DNA of 64,000 nt from Lucifuga dentata (lineage: Eukaryota > Chordata > Actinopteri > Ophidiiformes > Bythitidae), in the NCBI GenBank assembly GCA_014773175.1, contig VXCM01002568.1, forward strand, positions 35,170 through 99,169, written 5' to 3'. Each line of letters begins with the position of its first letter. Positions within the stretch are counted from its first letter, which is position 1. Below the pieces are notes generated by a model that did no database searches, was not told where the DNA came from, and saw only the letters and a list, made by a program, of their open reading frames with translations. Positions 21,581 to 33,324 of this stretch are shown here, in pieces. The position numbers and the translations under genes were made by a program.

Positions 21581-23179
21581 TGTGGAAAGGGCAATTCAAA
21601 GAGGAAGGAATTCCCCAGAGGAGGCTTTTAGTTGTCTTGGGGTCCTGAGGTGATCACCACAGGCTTAATTAAATTAACTTTATATTGGTTAAAAAAGTGT
21701 GAATGGATGTTGAACATACACTATATTTGATGACAGGAAGGGGGGAGATGAGTATCTATAAAATTTGATTTAGAGATAAATATTACATCAATTATACGTT
21801 CCTATTTCCTCCTAAGATTGTAGAAATAATCTACTTTTGATTTCTCTCTCAATCAAAAATCATTCCGCTTATTTTACAGTAAACAATAAATAATAAACAA
21901 TAATTTTGATAAGATAGATAGCAGTAGCATATATCTGTTATTTCAATCACAAAGTATGGAAGCCACCATGGTCCAGCACTGAGCTATCTTGACAAGATCC
22001 AAGTGAAAATCTCATGACTCTGACTGACACGTCTGTTGACCTTTCTCATAAAAGAAAAATATATAAGGAGAATTTAATGCACGCTACACCCCATTTAACA
22101 CCACCGAAGCTTAAAAAATTCAACTACCCATGAGAATATTTGATTCTGCAGCAAGTGCTGCTGGGCAGAGAAGATGATGCTGAGATCAGACTTTGGCACG
22201 CTGTGTCCCTCCAGGTCGGCCAGAGGTTAATTTAACCGAAACACAACAACGCAGCCAGCATTACCGGGGTGTTATCAGGTGATTTTGGTGGCGTGGATGA
22301 TCTCCTGGGTGTGGGCATTGCTGGGTGGTGCTGGTGTTAGTGGATGAGGTCATGACACAGAGTCCCCCCTCGGCTCTTGGACCTTGAGGCTCTCTAACAT
22401 CTGTGTGTTGTCTGACCCAGCGGCAGGCAGCTGCTCCCTCTCATTATACCCCTAATGTACGGATCCATTTCCCTCTGACCTCATCCAGCCTCCACAACAA
22501 CATCCTTCCACCCCTCCATCCTGATATCCCTCCATCCAGGCACAGACCCCCTTTTCTTTCACATCTGAAGCACTGAAAATGTACAACTCAGCCCAGAGTG
22601 GAAACAAACTATCCAGGTCTTTATTTGTACAGGACATACTGTAGAAGGATTTGTTACTGACCAAGAAAAGCAAAAATGTGGGCAAACCTGCTGTTATATG
22701 CAGGATTTCATGGATATAATACTGTATATAACAGCCTGTAATACAGCCTTATGATGTCTCAAGGTAGTTTTTGAAAAACAATATTCATGACGATATGAAA
22801 AATTAGAAGCATAAAATGTATGAGTAAAATTTAATAAGTGTAAAAGCACAGTAGAGTAAAAAGTATAATCTTGCAACAGTTTAGGTTGTAAACAAATTAA
22901 CTTGGCCTGCTCTTCAGTCAACATAAAAACTATCAAAAATAAAATGACTGATGATGTCATCAGATCTAATCTTTGACAGGTTGTGATTTTCCCTCCAGAG
23001 CTAATTAGCCTCTATGACGCTAAACTTAAATACGCTCTGAAGTCTAAATCTACCACAAGCCAAGAACTCACCTGAAGTTAGCATAGCGGCTAAGCTAACA
23101 CCATTCATACATCACACCAACAAGCTACCACTGACAAAAAGTCATCGCTTCGCTAATTTCACCCCACTTTTAGCTTTTT

Positions 23180-23306
23180 TCTGTCACAGGAAGTACAGCT
23201 AGCTAATGCTCCAGCTATGCTTGACTGAGTCAGTGTCACTTCNTCTGTCACAGGAAGTACAGCTAGCTAATGCTCCAGCTATGCTTGACTGAGTCAGTGT
23301 CACTTC
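23180..23306. repeat. 63-bp direct duplication around single N (23243)
   Basis: tctgtcacaggaagtacagc...gtcacttc is exact on both sides. Confidence 0.85.
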
Positions 23307-24886
23307 CTGCTTTTTTGCATCAATAATCAGCTGATTGGCTCTTCTTCTCATGTGATTTTGACTTTCTTGATATTACCTTGGGTGTTTCTGCTTCATGGGG
23401 AGAAAATTTTTGTTTGTTTCCGCCATTAGCAACTGTTACCATTGTTAGCCAGTTAGCCTAACCATTTCCAAACTACAAAGGGAGCTTCCATTTTTTGGAA
23501 CTATTCTGTCAGGCGCCGATCGCAGTACTTTTGGGCTTGTTTTGTTTCTTCTTGTTGCGCGTGATGTGAATATTCATCAACACATCATCACACTGCAATA
23601 TTGTCTTTTATCATATAAAACATTATGTGATACTGGTATGATATTTTATGTGATATTGTTCATGATGATACCGGTATCATACAAAATATTATACCGATGT
23701 AAGGCACAGCCCTTTTCCCTGTTCATCCATGTCATTTACTTTGAACAAGCACAAAGTAAATGAAAGACACGCTACCTTCATGTCTTTATTCTTTTAAGAT
23801 CTCTCCATGTGTCAGTAAGTTATCCTAATGTTGTATAGCTTTGAGTTATTTCAGTGTGTAGCATTTGTCTTGCGTTCAATCCAGTGAAAGAGGGATGAGA
23901 AGAAGAAAAAGTGCTCTGCAGACTCCACCTGTGTTTGCTGCTGAGTAAACAGGAGCTGTTGTCAGGAAGACAGCTCACGGTTTGGTCTTTGGAATTGAAT
24001 TCCAAGTTTTCGGTTCTTTTGATTTTGCTGTGGATTGCGGTCAAGCTATCAACACACCCTCCCACTGGGGCTTCTCTAAAGGCATGATGGATAGAATCAA
24101 TAACGCATCGGTCTACCTCAGATATTTGTCTTTATCACTGGCACAGGACTTTGCCTTTTGAAGCTCTGACTATTTATAGGCTCCAAAACGCTGGAGGGTT
24201 TTTCAGCGAGCTCATCTCCTCTCATCTCATCACGTCTCTTCTCAGACTGATGCAGACTGAGGAATTGGTCTTTTATCGCACAGCTCTGTGTTTATTACCG
24301 CACAGCTCCGATCCATCACTCCCATTGGTTAGCCGCAGCGCTCGGACCTGTCACTCCACAAGTGCGGCTGGTTTGGCTGAGGTGTAAACCAAGATGGAGA
24401 GAAGAGAAAGGCAAAGAAAGAAGCAAAAGACTTAACGATGAAGACAAAGGAAGGGAATGTTGTGATAATCCTCCTGCGCAGATGGAAAGGGGGAGGGAAG
24501 CAAAACAAGAGAAAATGGGAGGCATTATGGGCCTTGTGATGATCCATGGGAGATGATCTTAAATACATTCCAGTGATGCAATTCCTGGGACTTGAGTGTG
24601 TATCAATGCTTACACGTGACTGTGAGAAAGAAAGGTGGGGGTNGGGGGGTGGGGGTATGCAGCATACAGAAAAAGAAGCCAAAATAAAAGCACCGCAGCA
24701 AAACATTTGGTTGCTGGGCAACAGCCCTTTGAGCGACGGTAGTATTGAGTTATGAAGAATGGTGGTGCATGACTCGACTTCCCAGATCTGGTTTCAGGAT
24801 GGTGTCTGGGTGAGGCGGGACATAATGACAGGGAAATGTCTCCACCTGTCCTGATTTGTCAGAGCCAGTGAACAATGACGCTGGGC

Positions 24887-25017
24887 TGTGCAGACTGTAG
24901 GGCTCTGGGGTCTGACCCTGGTGGATTGAGTGGGAGTGGGGGTGGGGGGCCNTGTGCAGACTGTAGGGCTCTGGGGTCTGACCCTGGTGGATTGAGTGGG
25001 AGTGGGGGTGGGGGGCC
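24887..25017. repeat. 65-bp direct duplication around single N (24952)
   Basis: tgtgcagactgtagggctct...ggtggggggcc is exact on both sides. It creates repeated-peptide frames on both strands (for example PPTPTPTQSTRVRPQSP twice), which should not be read as protein repeats. Confidence 0.85.
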
Positions 25018-25164
25018 TCCACACTGGGCTAGCTTTAAGGGTCTGTTGTTAGTTTTGGGAGCCATCCAAGTCATTTACACAGCCTGTAATCTATAGATGA
25101 GCTCATTACATTGTCTTATCACACGTCTGTCATGTGGTTTATAGGTTGTGTGGCGCTACAGTTG

Positions 25165-25440
25165 TACCTTTACCTTTACATGAGTGCTGTATTTGGTTTG
25201 TCTGTGCTCTCTGATTAAAGCAATAATGCGAGTAAGATGTGTACATGGACAGAATTAACAGGATTCCATGGTGACACGATGCATTCAATAAATTGCTTTA
25301 CAATCGCACAATCTAAGATAGGTCTGTCACTCAGTTAGCTTGCTCTGATTTATGCCAATTTCAACTAATTATCTTGTTTACATGACACTTAGAAAAAAAA
25401 TGATTTATTGCCTTAATCTGAATGCAATCACAGGTTTAAA
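25165..25440 (+). mobile_element. Short interspersed DNA element D, copy 2
   Basis: Ordered blocks tttacatg, attaaagcaataatgcgag, acatggacagaattaacagg, ctctgatttatgcca, tgtttacatg, ttattgccttaatctg match copies at 8850-9125 (inverted) and 33650-33985. Confidence 0.55.
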
Positions 25441-25549
25441 AAATACTGACAGAAATCCAAAATACAGACTGTAGGAACAGTTCTCCTGATCGTGGCGTGA
25501 CAGCAACCAGCCAGGTTTTGAAACTTTTTAAACCCTTAGGCCAGGATTA

Positions 25550-25800
25550 CGCTTATCATTATTTATGCATACGTGCAAACATGATGGCTGCCATGCATAT
25601 CCGTCATATCTTCAGGAATTAAAGCTACACATTTGCAAGATGCAGTATGTACAGGAATCCTGGGTGCCAACTTTTGGTCATGTGACATCAGAAGTGAGGT
25701 GACAGAACTAGAAAAGAGTTTTTAAGTTGTTCCAGTGCTGACCAGGCATGACGGTTCCGCCTGCATGCTGCCCCCTAGTGGACATATTATTTACTTTTCC
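25550..25800 (+). repeat. Interspersed repeat G, copy 1
   Basis: Contains gtttttaag-tgttc...tgctgaccaggcatgacg and gctgccccctagtggacata, shared with 48440-48560 and 56880-57010. Full extent unclear. Confidence 0.45.
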
Positions 25801-25836
25801 CATTTGTAGTTTGCTACTTTCCTCCAGTGTTTTGAC

Positions 25837-25869
<33 letters not shown>

Positions 25870-25886
25870 GTGTGTGTGTGTGTGTG
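25837..25886. repeat. (TG)n microsatellite
   Basis: About 50 bp of TG with one CG interruption; frames across it are low-complexity artefacts. Confidence 0.95.
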
Positions 25887-26655
25887 GCCTGCAGAGCTGC
25901 GTCTGTCAGTCGGTTGATTCCAGTCAATTTGTCAAACCTCCTGGCTCACCGACAGACAGCGGGGGATAATCCAGCGGTCTTTGACAGTTCATCCCCTCCA
26001 ACCTCATGTCACTGGGAGCATCTTCTTCCAACTCCCAGCAGCCCCTGCTCTCATCACCCATAATTCCTTAACCAGAGTCACTCACAGACAGAGTGTAATA
26101 GAGTAAAGTTTAAAGGTTTTAGCTGGTATGGCTATCTGAAAACTTACAAGTAGCACTAATTTTTCACCAGATTTTTGGTGGGAAAAAAGAAATTAGGACA
26201 TTACAACTTTCCCAATGAAAACTTACAGTGCTAAGGAAAGTCGTTAAAGTTGGTTATTAGCTCGTTAAAACAGGGTGAGACGTTTCACAGAGGAACATAA
26301 CAGAGGAACTTCAGTCACATTACAGGAGGACAAAACCGAAGATGTTTCTGAGCTTGTTTGACTTGTTGTTGTAACGTATACAGTTAGTAAAAGGGGACTT
26401 TAGGATTTCTTTGAGACAGTTCAGAACAAGAAATGAAAACGAAGGTGGAGTACAACCTGAATGGGGCATCAGTCCATCAACTTTATTACAACTAAGTTAT
26501 TAATATTTTATTAGGCTGCTAAATATTTGTTTATAGGAAAACAGGTCAATAATTCCAATTTGAGTCAGATGAAAGGTGCAAAATGCTGATTTTGCACCAG
26601 TAAGACAAATTTCAAATATGCATATAAATTTAGCTCAAATGTATACATTAAAAAA
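25887..26655. other. Gene-free stretch, nothing recognised
   Basis: AT-rich sequence up to the next TTAA element. No splice-flanked segment or repeat partner seen. Confidence 0.4.
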
Positions 26656-26659
26656 TTAA

Positions 26660-27087
26660 AGGACCATACCATTCATTTTGCATGTTTGAGCCTAATATCT
26701 TCAATTTTCATACATGTTATGTTACCGACAATCATTTCCTGAAGGATAAAACCGTATTCCAGCTTTCCTGATATTTTGCAAAATCTCTTATTCTTTCAAA
26801 ATCAAATATTCAAAAAATACACACCTTAAAAATCGATGTATTAAGTTGATTTTAATAGTGTACCAGAATGAACTGAAACCAGTGGCAGTCTGGAAGGTAG
26901 GAGAAACATTTTTAATTCACCGTTCCANTACCAGAATGAACTGAAACCAGTGGCAGTCTGGAAGGTAGGAGAAACATTTTTAATTCACCGTTCCAGTAGT
27001 ATGATTTGGGAAATGATTGTCAGTAACGTTATGTGTATGAAAATTGAATATATTCGGCTCAAACATATAAAATGGGTGGTATGGTCC
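26660..27087 (-). mobile_element. TTAA long-TIR element, copy 3 (internally deleted)
   Basis: TTAA at 26656-26659 precedes aggaccataccattcatttt; the right end atgggtggtatggtcc is present but the right TTAA has decayed to atca. The centre present in copies 1, 4 and 5 (the gcgtggagtgaatgtatgcc block) is missing. Apparent length is inflated by an N-centred duplication. Same orientation as copy 1. Confidence 0.8.
26861..26995. repeat. 67-bp direct duplication around single N (26928), inside TTAA element copy 3
   Basis: taccagaatgaactgaaacc...caccgttcca is exact on both sides. Absent from the other element copies, supporting an artefact. Confidence 0.9.
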
Positions 27088-27909
27088 ATCAGAGATTTGG
27101 GACTTTAAGTATTTTAATGTCTATGTTATTTTGAAAGTCTTGACTAAAACTTGATATACATGAATTGTTTTCTTGCACAGTTTCCATGTACCTTCACACC
27201 AAATATTTCTCTCCACCTGAAGTTCAGCTGCTGAACTCCTGAAAAGTGCTGGCAGTGAGCACACCTTCCTCTGGCCTCTTGTCTTCCTGCCTGAGGCCAT
27301 CTGCTTTAAAGACACAGCCATGTCTCACGCTGGGACCAGCGAGAGGACACCGCTTCCTCACATCACCTTCCAAATAAGAGGTTGAACCCTCCAAACACAG
27401 TGTACGCTCCTATGCTGATTACAGTGAGCATGCATACCAGGTGGGAGGCACACATGTTGTACTGTACCACGCGTTGATTTGGCAGTGTTTTCACTCATCC
27501 TCAGCAGAGGAATTCAGCTCGTAATGTACGTTTTCCTTCCGCTAAGCCTCCAAATGACAGTGTCTTAGCTGCTTCATGACAGCACTCGCAGGGTGTTGGT
27601 ATTTTGCGCTGGTGAATAATTATCAAAATAAGGTTTGCAATCCACCTGTGTCTGTTTGGTCTTGTGTGTGTTTGCTTACATGCTGTAAACATTGATGGAG
27701 AGGGTGTGAAACATGACTGTGTGTGTGTGTATATGTCATTTTGTACCACACGTGAGTTGCAGGTGGACAGGCGCGCATGTGCTTGTAGGCTGATGTCAAC
27801 ACTGTGTTTTCAGTCAGTCTTCATATTTTCTATCAGCATATTTGGATTGAAGCCATTTTTATGCAGACTTCAAATGTAGTATTTCTCTTATATGATGGAG
27901 AGGATAGAA
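27088..27909. other. Gene-free stretch, nothing recognised
   Basis: Mixed sequence with short TG tracts near 27663 and 27718. No repeat partner or gene recognised. Confidence 0.4.
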
Positions 27910-28055
27910 AAGAACCGTTCAGTGGTTTACCTCATGGGATGAAGGTCCTGGGTTTGAATCCGACTGGGGCCTTTCTGTGTGGAGTTTGCATGTTGCATGT
28001 TCTTGATTTCCTCCCACAGCAAAGACACGTAGCTTAGGGGAACTGGAGAGCGTGA
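27910..28055 (+). repeat. Degraded tRNA-related SINE-like repeat
   Basis: Contains tcagtggtttacctc, then gtcctgggtttgaatccgac (a B-box-like GGTTTGAATCC), then ggggcctttctgtgtggagt, ttgcatgtt, and cctcccacagc-aaagacac. This order is a very common dispersed fish repeat. The tRNA-like A box is degraded, so this is not a tRNA gene. Confidence 0.6.
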
Positions 28056-28179
28056 CGACATTCACACGCATACTCCAATTTATTTTGTCTGCACCCATTA
28101 AGGCAAGTAAGACGTGTGGGATTTTCAGAAAGTCCTCTGAGTACCTCATAAGTACTTTTGTAGACCACATCACATCAGG

Positions 28180-28575
28180 TTAAGTCACAACAATTTATTT
28201 ATAAGCACATTTAAAAACAACAAAGTTGACCAAAGTGCTCTACAACTATAAAAGACAAGTACAAATAAATATATCTAATATGGAAATAAAACACATTAAA
28301 ACACCAGGAGACGATATGAAAACAGAATAAGACACAATGAAACAAAACTCAAATGTCAGGCTGGTTTGGAAAGGCCGAGAAGAATAAATAAGTTTTTAGC
28401 CGTGACTTAAATTGATCAGTGATGGTAAAGTCTGAATGTGGAGAAGTAGCTGTTCCATAGGTGCAGCTACCACAAAGGCACGGTCCACCTTAAGCTTTGA
28501 TATGGACCTTGGAATGACCAAAAGCATCTGGTCAGTGGATCTAAGTGAACTGGAGGGGGTGTTAAAGGTTCTTAA
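28180..28575 (-). mobile_element. L2-type LINE 3' end, antisense
   Basis: On the minus strand a frame reads SDFTITDQFKSRLKTYLFFS then AFPNQPDI-stop, the typical last residues of L2-type ORF2 proteins. Its 3' UTR follows with gcactttggtcaactttgtt and tgcttataaataaattg. Upstream, after a frameshift, LKVDRAFVVAAP corresponds to the conserved block before the WNSLP motif. Heavily degraded; inserted in reverse relative to the window. Confidence 0.75.
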
Positions 28576-28754
28576 TCACAACCAGTCAAGTAAATTTAAG
28601 TAAACAAATTGCATTAATTAGTGTTGAACCACAGAGATCTAAATATGCAGCTGTTAAAGTTAAATATCAGCATAATATATTGGCGTAAAATGTATATTAC
28701 AGTATAGTGCAGGCATGTTTCAGGGTAAATATTATTTTCTGAATTCTTTAGGTG

Positions 28755-29105
28755 CAGTATCTTAACTATAAAAGCAGAAATCTCTGTCTGTGGCACCAAC
28801 ATCTGTAGAACCTGGCATTGTATGAAATTGAAATTCGGCAGGTTTATTGCTCAGAACCCAAGGATGTGCAGTGTCACATGTGAAATTGTTTGGATGAACG
28901 GTTCTCAAATTGAGCTGTGCCGGTAAAAAGTAGTCCACGTGGCAGGATACACTCCGGTCCATAAGTACTTATGGCGGGCTGCGGCGTACACCATAAGGTC
29001 CGGCCCAGTCCGAANCTCCGGTCCATAAGTACTTATGGCGGGCTGCGGCGTACACCATAAGGTCCGGCCCAGTCCGAACAGGCACATTTTCAGCGAGCAC
29101 TGCAC
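28755..29105 (-). repeat. Interspersed repeat H, copy 1 (inverted relative to 60.5 kb)
   Basis: The reverse complement matches 60505-60830 over most of its length: gtggactactttttaccggc, acagctcaatttgagaaccg, tcatccaaacaatttcacat, gagcaataaacctgc, gccacagacagagatttctg. The N-centred duplication at 28952-29078 lies inside and is absent from the other copy. Family unknown. Confidence 0.75.
28952..29078. repeat. 63-bp direct duplication around single N (29015)
   Basis: ctccggtccataagtactta...cagtccgaa is exact on both sides; the homologous copy at 60.5 kb has the segment once. Confidence 0.9.
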
Positions 29106-30664
29106 TAGTTATTAGAATGTAAATTCATCACCTTCTTCATCTTCTTCTTCTTCCTCTTTTGCATGTAAATATAAAGGAATTTGCATGAGCTGCTATATTA
29201 ACAGCACTGACAGCAGCACTGCATGTACTGACACATGTTGCAGCAGCAACAGGACCTCAGGACAACACAAAGGAGACCTTGGAGAGATATACTGCAAAAT
29301 ATACCTTTCTTCTACAAATATAAATGTATAACAAGCAGTCACTAATGGTCTGTGGCTCTCTGAACACCATTTAATAACAGTAAAGCAGATACGAGCTGCG
29401 TATCTTATTTCTCTCTGTCTTGCTGTCTTTGAATTTGATATGTAGTCATGCTGTTAAACCAGCCAAATCTAAAATTAATACAGCATTAAATTTACTTTAA
29501 GGTGGTTTTAGAAAACTTCTCTCTCGCCATATTCAGGGAAAATGGCTGAATTTCTTCTTCCTCCTCTTTTGGTTGATTGTGCTTTTCAGCTTAAATGTGC
29601 TGAGAAGCAGGACAGACTGATAATGCGTTTACAGAGGTACAAGTGATCAAGTTCAGATTTTTTTCCTAGCATGTGGCACATATCAGATATGCTTTGTGAC
29701 CATGTAAACAGTTAGAAAGCATGTGGAATTGGCACGCTGGACATTGTTTCATAGCAAAAATGAGGCTCAGAGACAGTTTTCTTTAAACAGAGGCAAGTAA
29801 CTGTTCCTTCCTGCTTGGAGTGTGTGGGCGTCTGGACAACGTCAGCGTTACCGAGCGGATTCAGCACCATGTGTGCTGACAGCAACAGGCCTCGTCTGAT
29901 AAGAGAAGCCTGGGCGGCCCCGTGGAGCTCCTCTGACTCCTGCTCATACTCTCAGTTTTGGATCAATATTTCCCAGGTTTTGGTTCAAATAGGAGGAACC
30001 AGCCTCCATGTTGCCTAAACACCCAAGGCTCGACGCTTTGCTCAGCATAAGGAGCAGGTTGTTTACCCAAAATCAAGAGCAACACACGTTATCAAGAAGC
30101 ATTTTTAGCTGTGGGTTTAGCTAACCTCACATTTGAAATATAATCATAAGCTATATTCCAGTTTACGAGCCCTGGCCTTTCAGTCCAGATAACGGTACGA
30201 CTTTAAATTTGTAACAGTAGTAGAAGCTGCTGCACATATTGCTTATGAGCTTCTCCTCTGTTGTTATAACAGTTCTACTGTCTTATTGTTTGCATGTTTG
30301 AAAGGTCACCAGCAAACAGGTGAAGTTCGAATTTAATTGAACTTTCAGCAAAGTGGCGAATCGGAGCATCATTGAAGATATCGAGATGCATCACCCAACA
30401 CAAAAAGTAGTCGGTGAGTCAAAATTCACCTTCCACTGAGAAGTACGACACATCCACTCAGTGTCTGATGGACAACAGAGATGTGGAAAGGGGCGGGGCA
30501 AACCTACCAAAATTAATTGGCGGGAATTAGGGAGATGCAGGATGGGAAGAGAGGTAGCATCCCAGTCTCCATGTGGACCAATAGCTGCTACTGCTCTATG
30601 GGCCAGTCAAATTCAGGCAGCTACCGGTTTATTTTCTACCATTTATCTGTATTTCTTGGGTCTG
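29106..30664. other. Gene-free stretch
   Basis: Mixed sequence. A GC-richer segment at 29800-30020 holds a 67-codon frame without a domain. A GC box (ggggcggggc, about 30491-30500) and an accaatag near 30578 stand close together but no transcript start can be argued. Confidence 0.35.
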
Positions 30665-31190
30665 TTTATTTTTTTATAATTCAAATTTTTTATTTATTTT
30701 CCAGAACACTGCAGCATATCATAAAGCAGATACAGCACATCCATACAAATCAAAAGGTAGCCATCCCAAGCACAAAAACAAATTAAAGTATGGACATGAA
30801 AGGCAGAGAATCCGTAAATAACTTTTTTGTTTACCATCCTATTTTAGGTTTAAATTGACATGTAACCAGAATTGATCCCATGTCTCTCTTGTTTTCCCCT
30901 CATTGTTAATTCCACCCAACATATATTCATATGATGAAATTTTAATCATTTCTTCAGTCCATTCCTTCACAATGGGACATCTGGGGTTTTTCCAGTTTTG
31001 CAATATAATTCTTGCAGTTGTGACAAGACCAACTTTTACAACAATAAAGTTTTATTAGTTATGATAGGTTTTGGTCTGTTTTTTTATATTTTGTGTTGTA
31101 TTGGCCCAATTATCAAGCATCCACTGGAAAAATGCCTGATACGCAAGTGCCAGTCCGCCTCTGCTGCTGGTCATGTCTGAATATCCTAGA
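30665..31190 (-). mobile_element. L1-type LINE 3' end, antisense
   Basis: Minus strand carries the C-terminal ORF2 segment described at 30839-31036, followed by about 170 bp of 3' UTR and an A-rich tail (aataaataaaaaatttgaa). The 5' boundary is uncertain; degraded coding sequence with stops extends to about 31190 on this strand. Confidence 0.7.
30839..31036 (-). pseudogene. L1-type ORF2 C-terminal fragment, 65 codons stop-free
   Basis: Reads KVGLVTTARIILQNWKNPRC, then PIVKEWTEEMIKISSYEYML, then a segment with TWDQFW before a stop at 30839-30841. The ARxxILxxWK and EWxxxxxxxxxxE pattern is the C-terminal region after the RT domain in L1-type ORF2 proteins. The frame is uninterrupted here but the RT palm and endonuclease are absent, and stops lie upstream, so it is a non-functional remnant. 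Confidence 0.75.
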
Positions 31191-31811
31191 AGTTTGGAAA
31201 CAGCTTGTATGAATAATAAGAAAAACTGAAAATTTCAACCTTGAATTCCTAATTCATTTGATATTTTATGCACCATTAAATCACTGCAGCTTAGCACTTA
31301 GTGAACCTGTCTGAAAGGAGCTTCACGTTTCAGAGTTTCCTCTTGCTATCAGTTCTGTCATCTTGAATGTTTGCCTGTCACAGGCTTCGATTTCATCTCT
31401 GCCTGAGTGTGTCAGGCAGCAGTAAGAAGACAGATTAACCTTCTGTTTCTTCAGCTTGTCAGTACAACCTGCCTCTCGCTCGGCACAGAGCGATATCGGA
31501 TCCTTTCTGCCTTACATACCAGTAATGTCACACTGAAACTTACTTGTCATGTGTATGTGTCCTATTTCATTCACTCACAGAGACGAGCAAGGACTACAAC
31601 AATAAAGTCAGCTGCAACTCCTTGTTCAGCAGCATTACAAGCAGCCAGAGGTCAAGGGTCAAAAGCAAAGGATTCTGGCAGAAGAACAAAAACTCCATGA
31701 GAAACAGGTGAAAAGATACCTGAGGCAGAAAAACAGATTTTTGTCTTCAAACATCCTTCTGATAAAAGTTTGTTTGAGAAGTAATTTAAAAGATGACAGT
31801 AGCTCAACCAA
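31191..31811. other. Gene-free stretch, nothing recognised
   Basis: A 97-codon frame at 31407-31700 has no recognised domain. Splice-like boundaries were not convincing. Confidence 0.35.
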
Positions 31812-32620
31812 GTGGGTTTCATCTGGTCCAGAGCCTCGGGTCTCTGGCAGCGAAGACTCTGTCACCCCTGGTCTTTAGCCTGGATCTGGGACATTCCTGG
31901 TCTTTATCCTGGATTTTGGGACAGTCCTGGTCTTGAGTCTAGACTCTTGGAGTTTAACCTGGACCCTGGGACAGTCCTGGTCTTCAGTCTGAACTCTTGG
32001 ACTTTAACCAAGATCATGGGACATTCTTGGTCTTGAGCCTGGGCTCTGGCGCAGTCCTGGACTTTAGCCCCTGGACTCCTGGTTTTTAGCCTGGACTCTG
32101 GGACAGTCTTGGTCTTTAGCATGGACTCTGGGGCAGTCCTGAACTTTAGCCTAGACTCCTGATTTTTAGCCTGGACTCTGGGACAGTCTTGGTCTTTAGC
32201 ATGGACTCTGGGGAAGTCCTGTGCTTTAGCCTGGATTCCTGGTTTTTAGCCTGGACTCTGGGGCAGTCCTTGCCTTAGCCTGGATTTCTGGTTTTTAACC
32301 TGGACTCTGGGGCAGTCCTGAACTTTAGCCTGGACTCCTGATTTTTAGCCTGGACTCTGGGGCAGTCCTTGACTTAGCCTGGACTCCTGATTTTTAGCCT
32401 GGACTCTGGGACAGTCTTGGCCTTTAGCCTGAACTCTGTGATCACTAGGAGGTCCCTGCTAGAGGATTTCAGGCTACATGTCGGCTCACAAGGCCTTGAC
32501 AGCTCTGCAACGTAACCGGGTGACAGACTATGAAGTGCATTAAAAGTTGACGGCAAAAGTTTCAATTCTAAAAGGAACAGGCAGCAAATGATTTTCCTGT
32601 TTGCTCTTCTCGGTGGGTTT
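31812..32620 (-). mobile_element. L2-type LINE fragment, antisense, containing a minisatellite
   Basis: On the minus strand the lower-coordinate flank reads SRLKTRGDRVFAARDPRLW, the conserved block near the C-terminus of L2-type ORF2. The higher-coordinate flank (32440-32600) has gaccatt-like blocks cagactatgaagtgcatt, tttcaattctaaaagg and aacaggcagc that accompany the same LINE-derived repeat in fish. A tandem array fills the interval between them. The flank arrangement parallels 28420-28570. Confidence 0.6.
31868..32437. repeat. Minisatellite with 30/50/80-bp periodicity
   Basis: Basic phrases are ggacagtcctggtctttagc-ctggactctg (30 bp) and a 20-bp half-unit, tttttagcctggactctg plus two bases. 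They combine into 50-bp units at both ends and three consecutive 80-bp higher-order units (about 32021-32100, 32101-32180, 32181-32260). Minus-strand translation repeats SRLKTR/VPESRLKT, so the unit arose from LINE codons. Units are diverged by several percent, so the array is not brand new. Confidence 0.85.
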
Positions 32621-33324
32621 TGGGTACATTTTGATTCCATGTCGGCAAATAGCAAAATTACATACATTGCCAAGATGATCATTTCTTTCCCTGAGTAGAA
32701 TCACGCCACTGTTGGTCACTGAAAAGGGGACGTAGGGTTTTGGTTTCTTCAGGACAACAGGGTTACTCAGCCTCGGGGCATCAAAGGTTCATGTAAACAG
32801 CTTCAAGTGTGCCTGGACGGCTCCACCTAAATGTTGCCAGTGTCATGTGCTGAGCTTTTCTCCTCGTTTTCAGAAACGAGCTTCAGCTGCCAAGGCTAAC
32901 AAAGAGCTGCAGCACGTCTCCTCACATTAGCCGAGCGTCGGCCTCCTCGCCCTGCTGCACAGGGAGGCTCAGGACCCCGTCACTTTGAATGACTCCATGG
33001 ACAGACCCGGGCACATTTAGAGCACACTGTTTGGCTCTAAGCTGTTTTGACATGGGCCCTAATACCTCTCTTGCACTCGGCCAAAGGGGGTTGCATTCAG
33101 AGCCCTTTTCATGAGTGGGAAACTGCAGCGTTTGGCAGCTCGGAGCCTGCAGAGATGAGGCTTTTCTGGCTGAGAGGGAATGACTGTGGCGTATGGCTGC
33201 TGGATGGATGTCAGTCACTGCTGTTCATCATCCGTCCCCCCTCGGACCATCTGTCTGTCTGTCACTCAGTCAGTCCGACTCGTATTTTGCTCCAAACAAC
33301 AATCATATTTTTTGTTATTTCCCT
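32621..33324. other. Gene-free stretch, nothing recognised
   Basis: Moderate GC. Overlapping frames at 32922-33218 (reverse, 98 codons) and 33047-33385 (forward, 112 codons) share the same GC-richer sequence; neither has a domain or good start context. Confidence 0.35.

Larger units (their letters stand above)
21581..25164. other. Gene-free stretch, 3.6 kb
   Basis: Unique-looking AT-rich sequence, a GC-richer portion near 22130-22560, and text near 23000-23220 (gttagcatagcggctaagct, acagctagctaatgct) typical of degraded fish transposons. Contains two N-centred duplications listed separately and an N in a G run (24643). Frames up to 130 codons (24329-24721 reverse) cross the N and low-complexity sequence, so they are not credible genes. 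Confidence 0.4.

Noticed and set aside
24329..24721. 130-codon reverse frame
   Set aside because: Crosses an N in a G run and CT-rich low-complexity sequence; overlaps other frames on both strands; no domain.
24794..25074. Proline/threonine-rich repeat proteins in several frames
   Set aside because: Produced by the exact 65-bp duplication around the N at 24952 in G-rich DNA.
27910..27985. tRNA gene suggested by a B-box-like gggtttgaatcc
   Set aside because: No cloverleaf or intact A box; the downstream sequence is the body of a common SINE-like repeat.
30480..30600. Promoter suggested by a GC box and a CCAAT-like motif
   Set aside because: No TATA, initiator, CpG island or downstream exon can be shown; both motifs are common by chance.
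31868..32437. CRISPR array or protein-repeat gene suggested by regular tandem units
   Set aside because: There are no spacers between units, the host is a vertebrate, and the translated repeat derives from LINE codons with stops on both sides.
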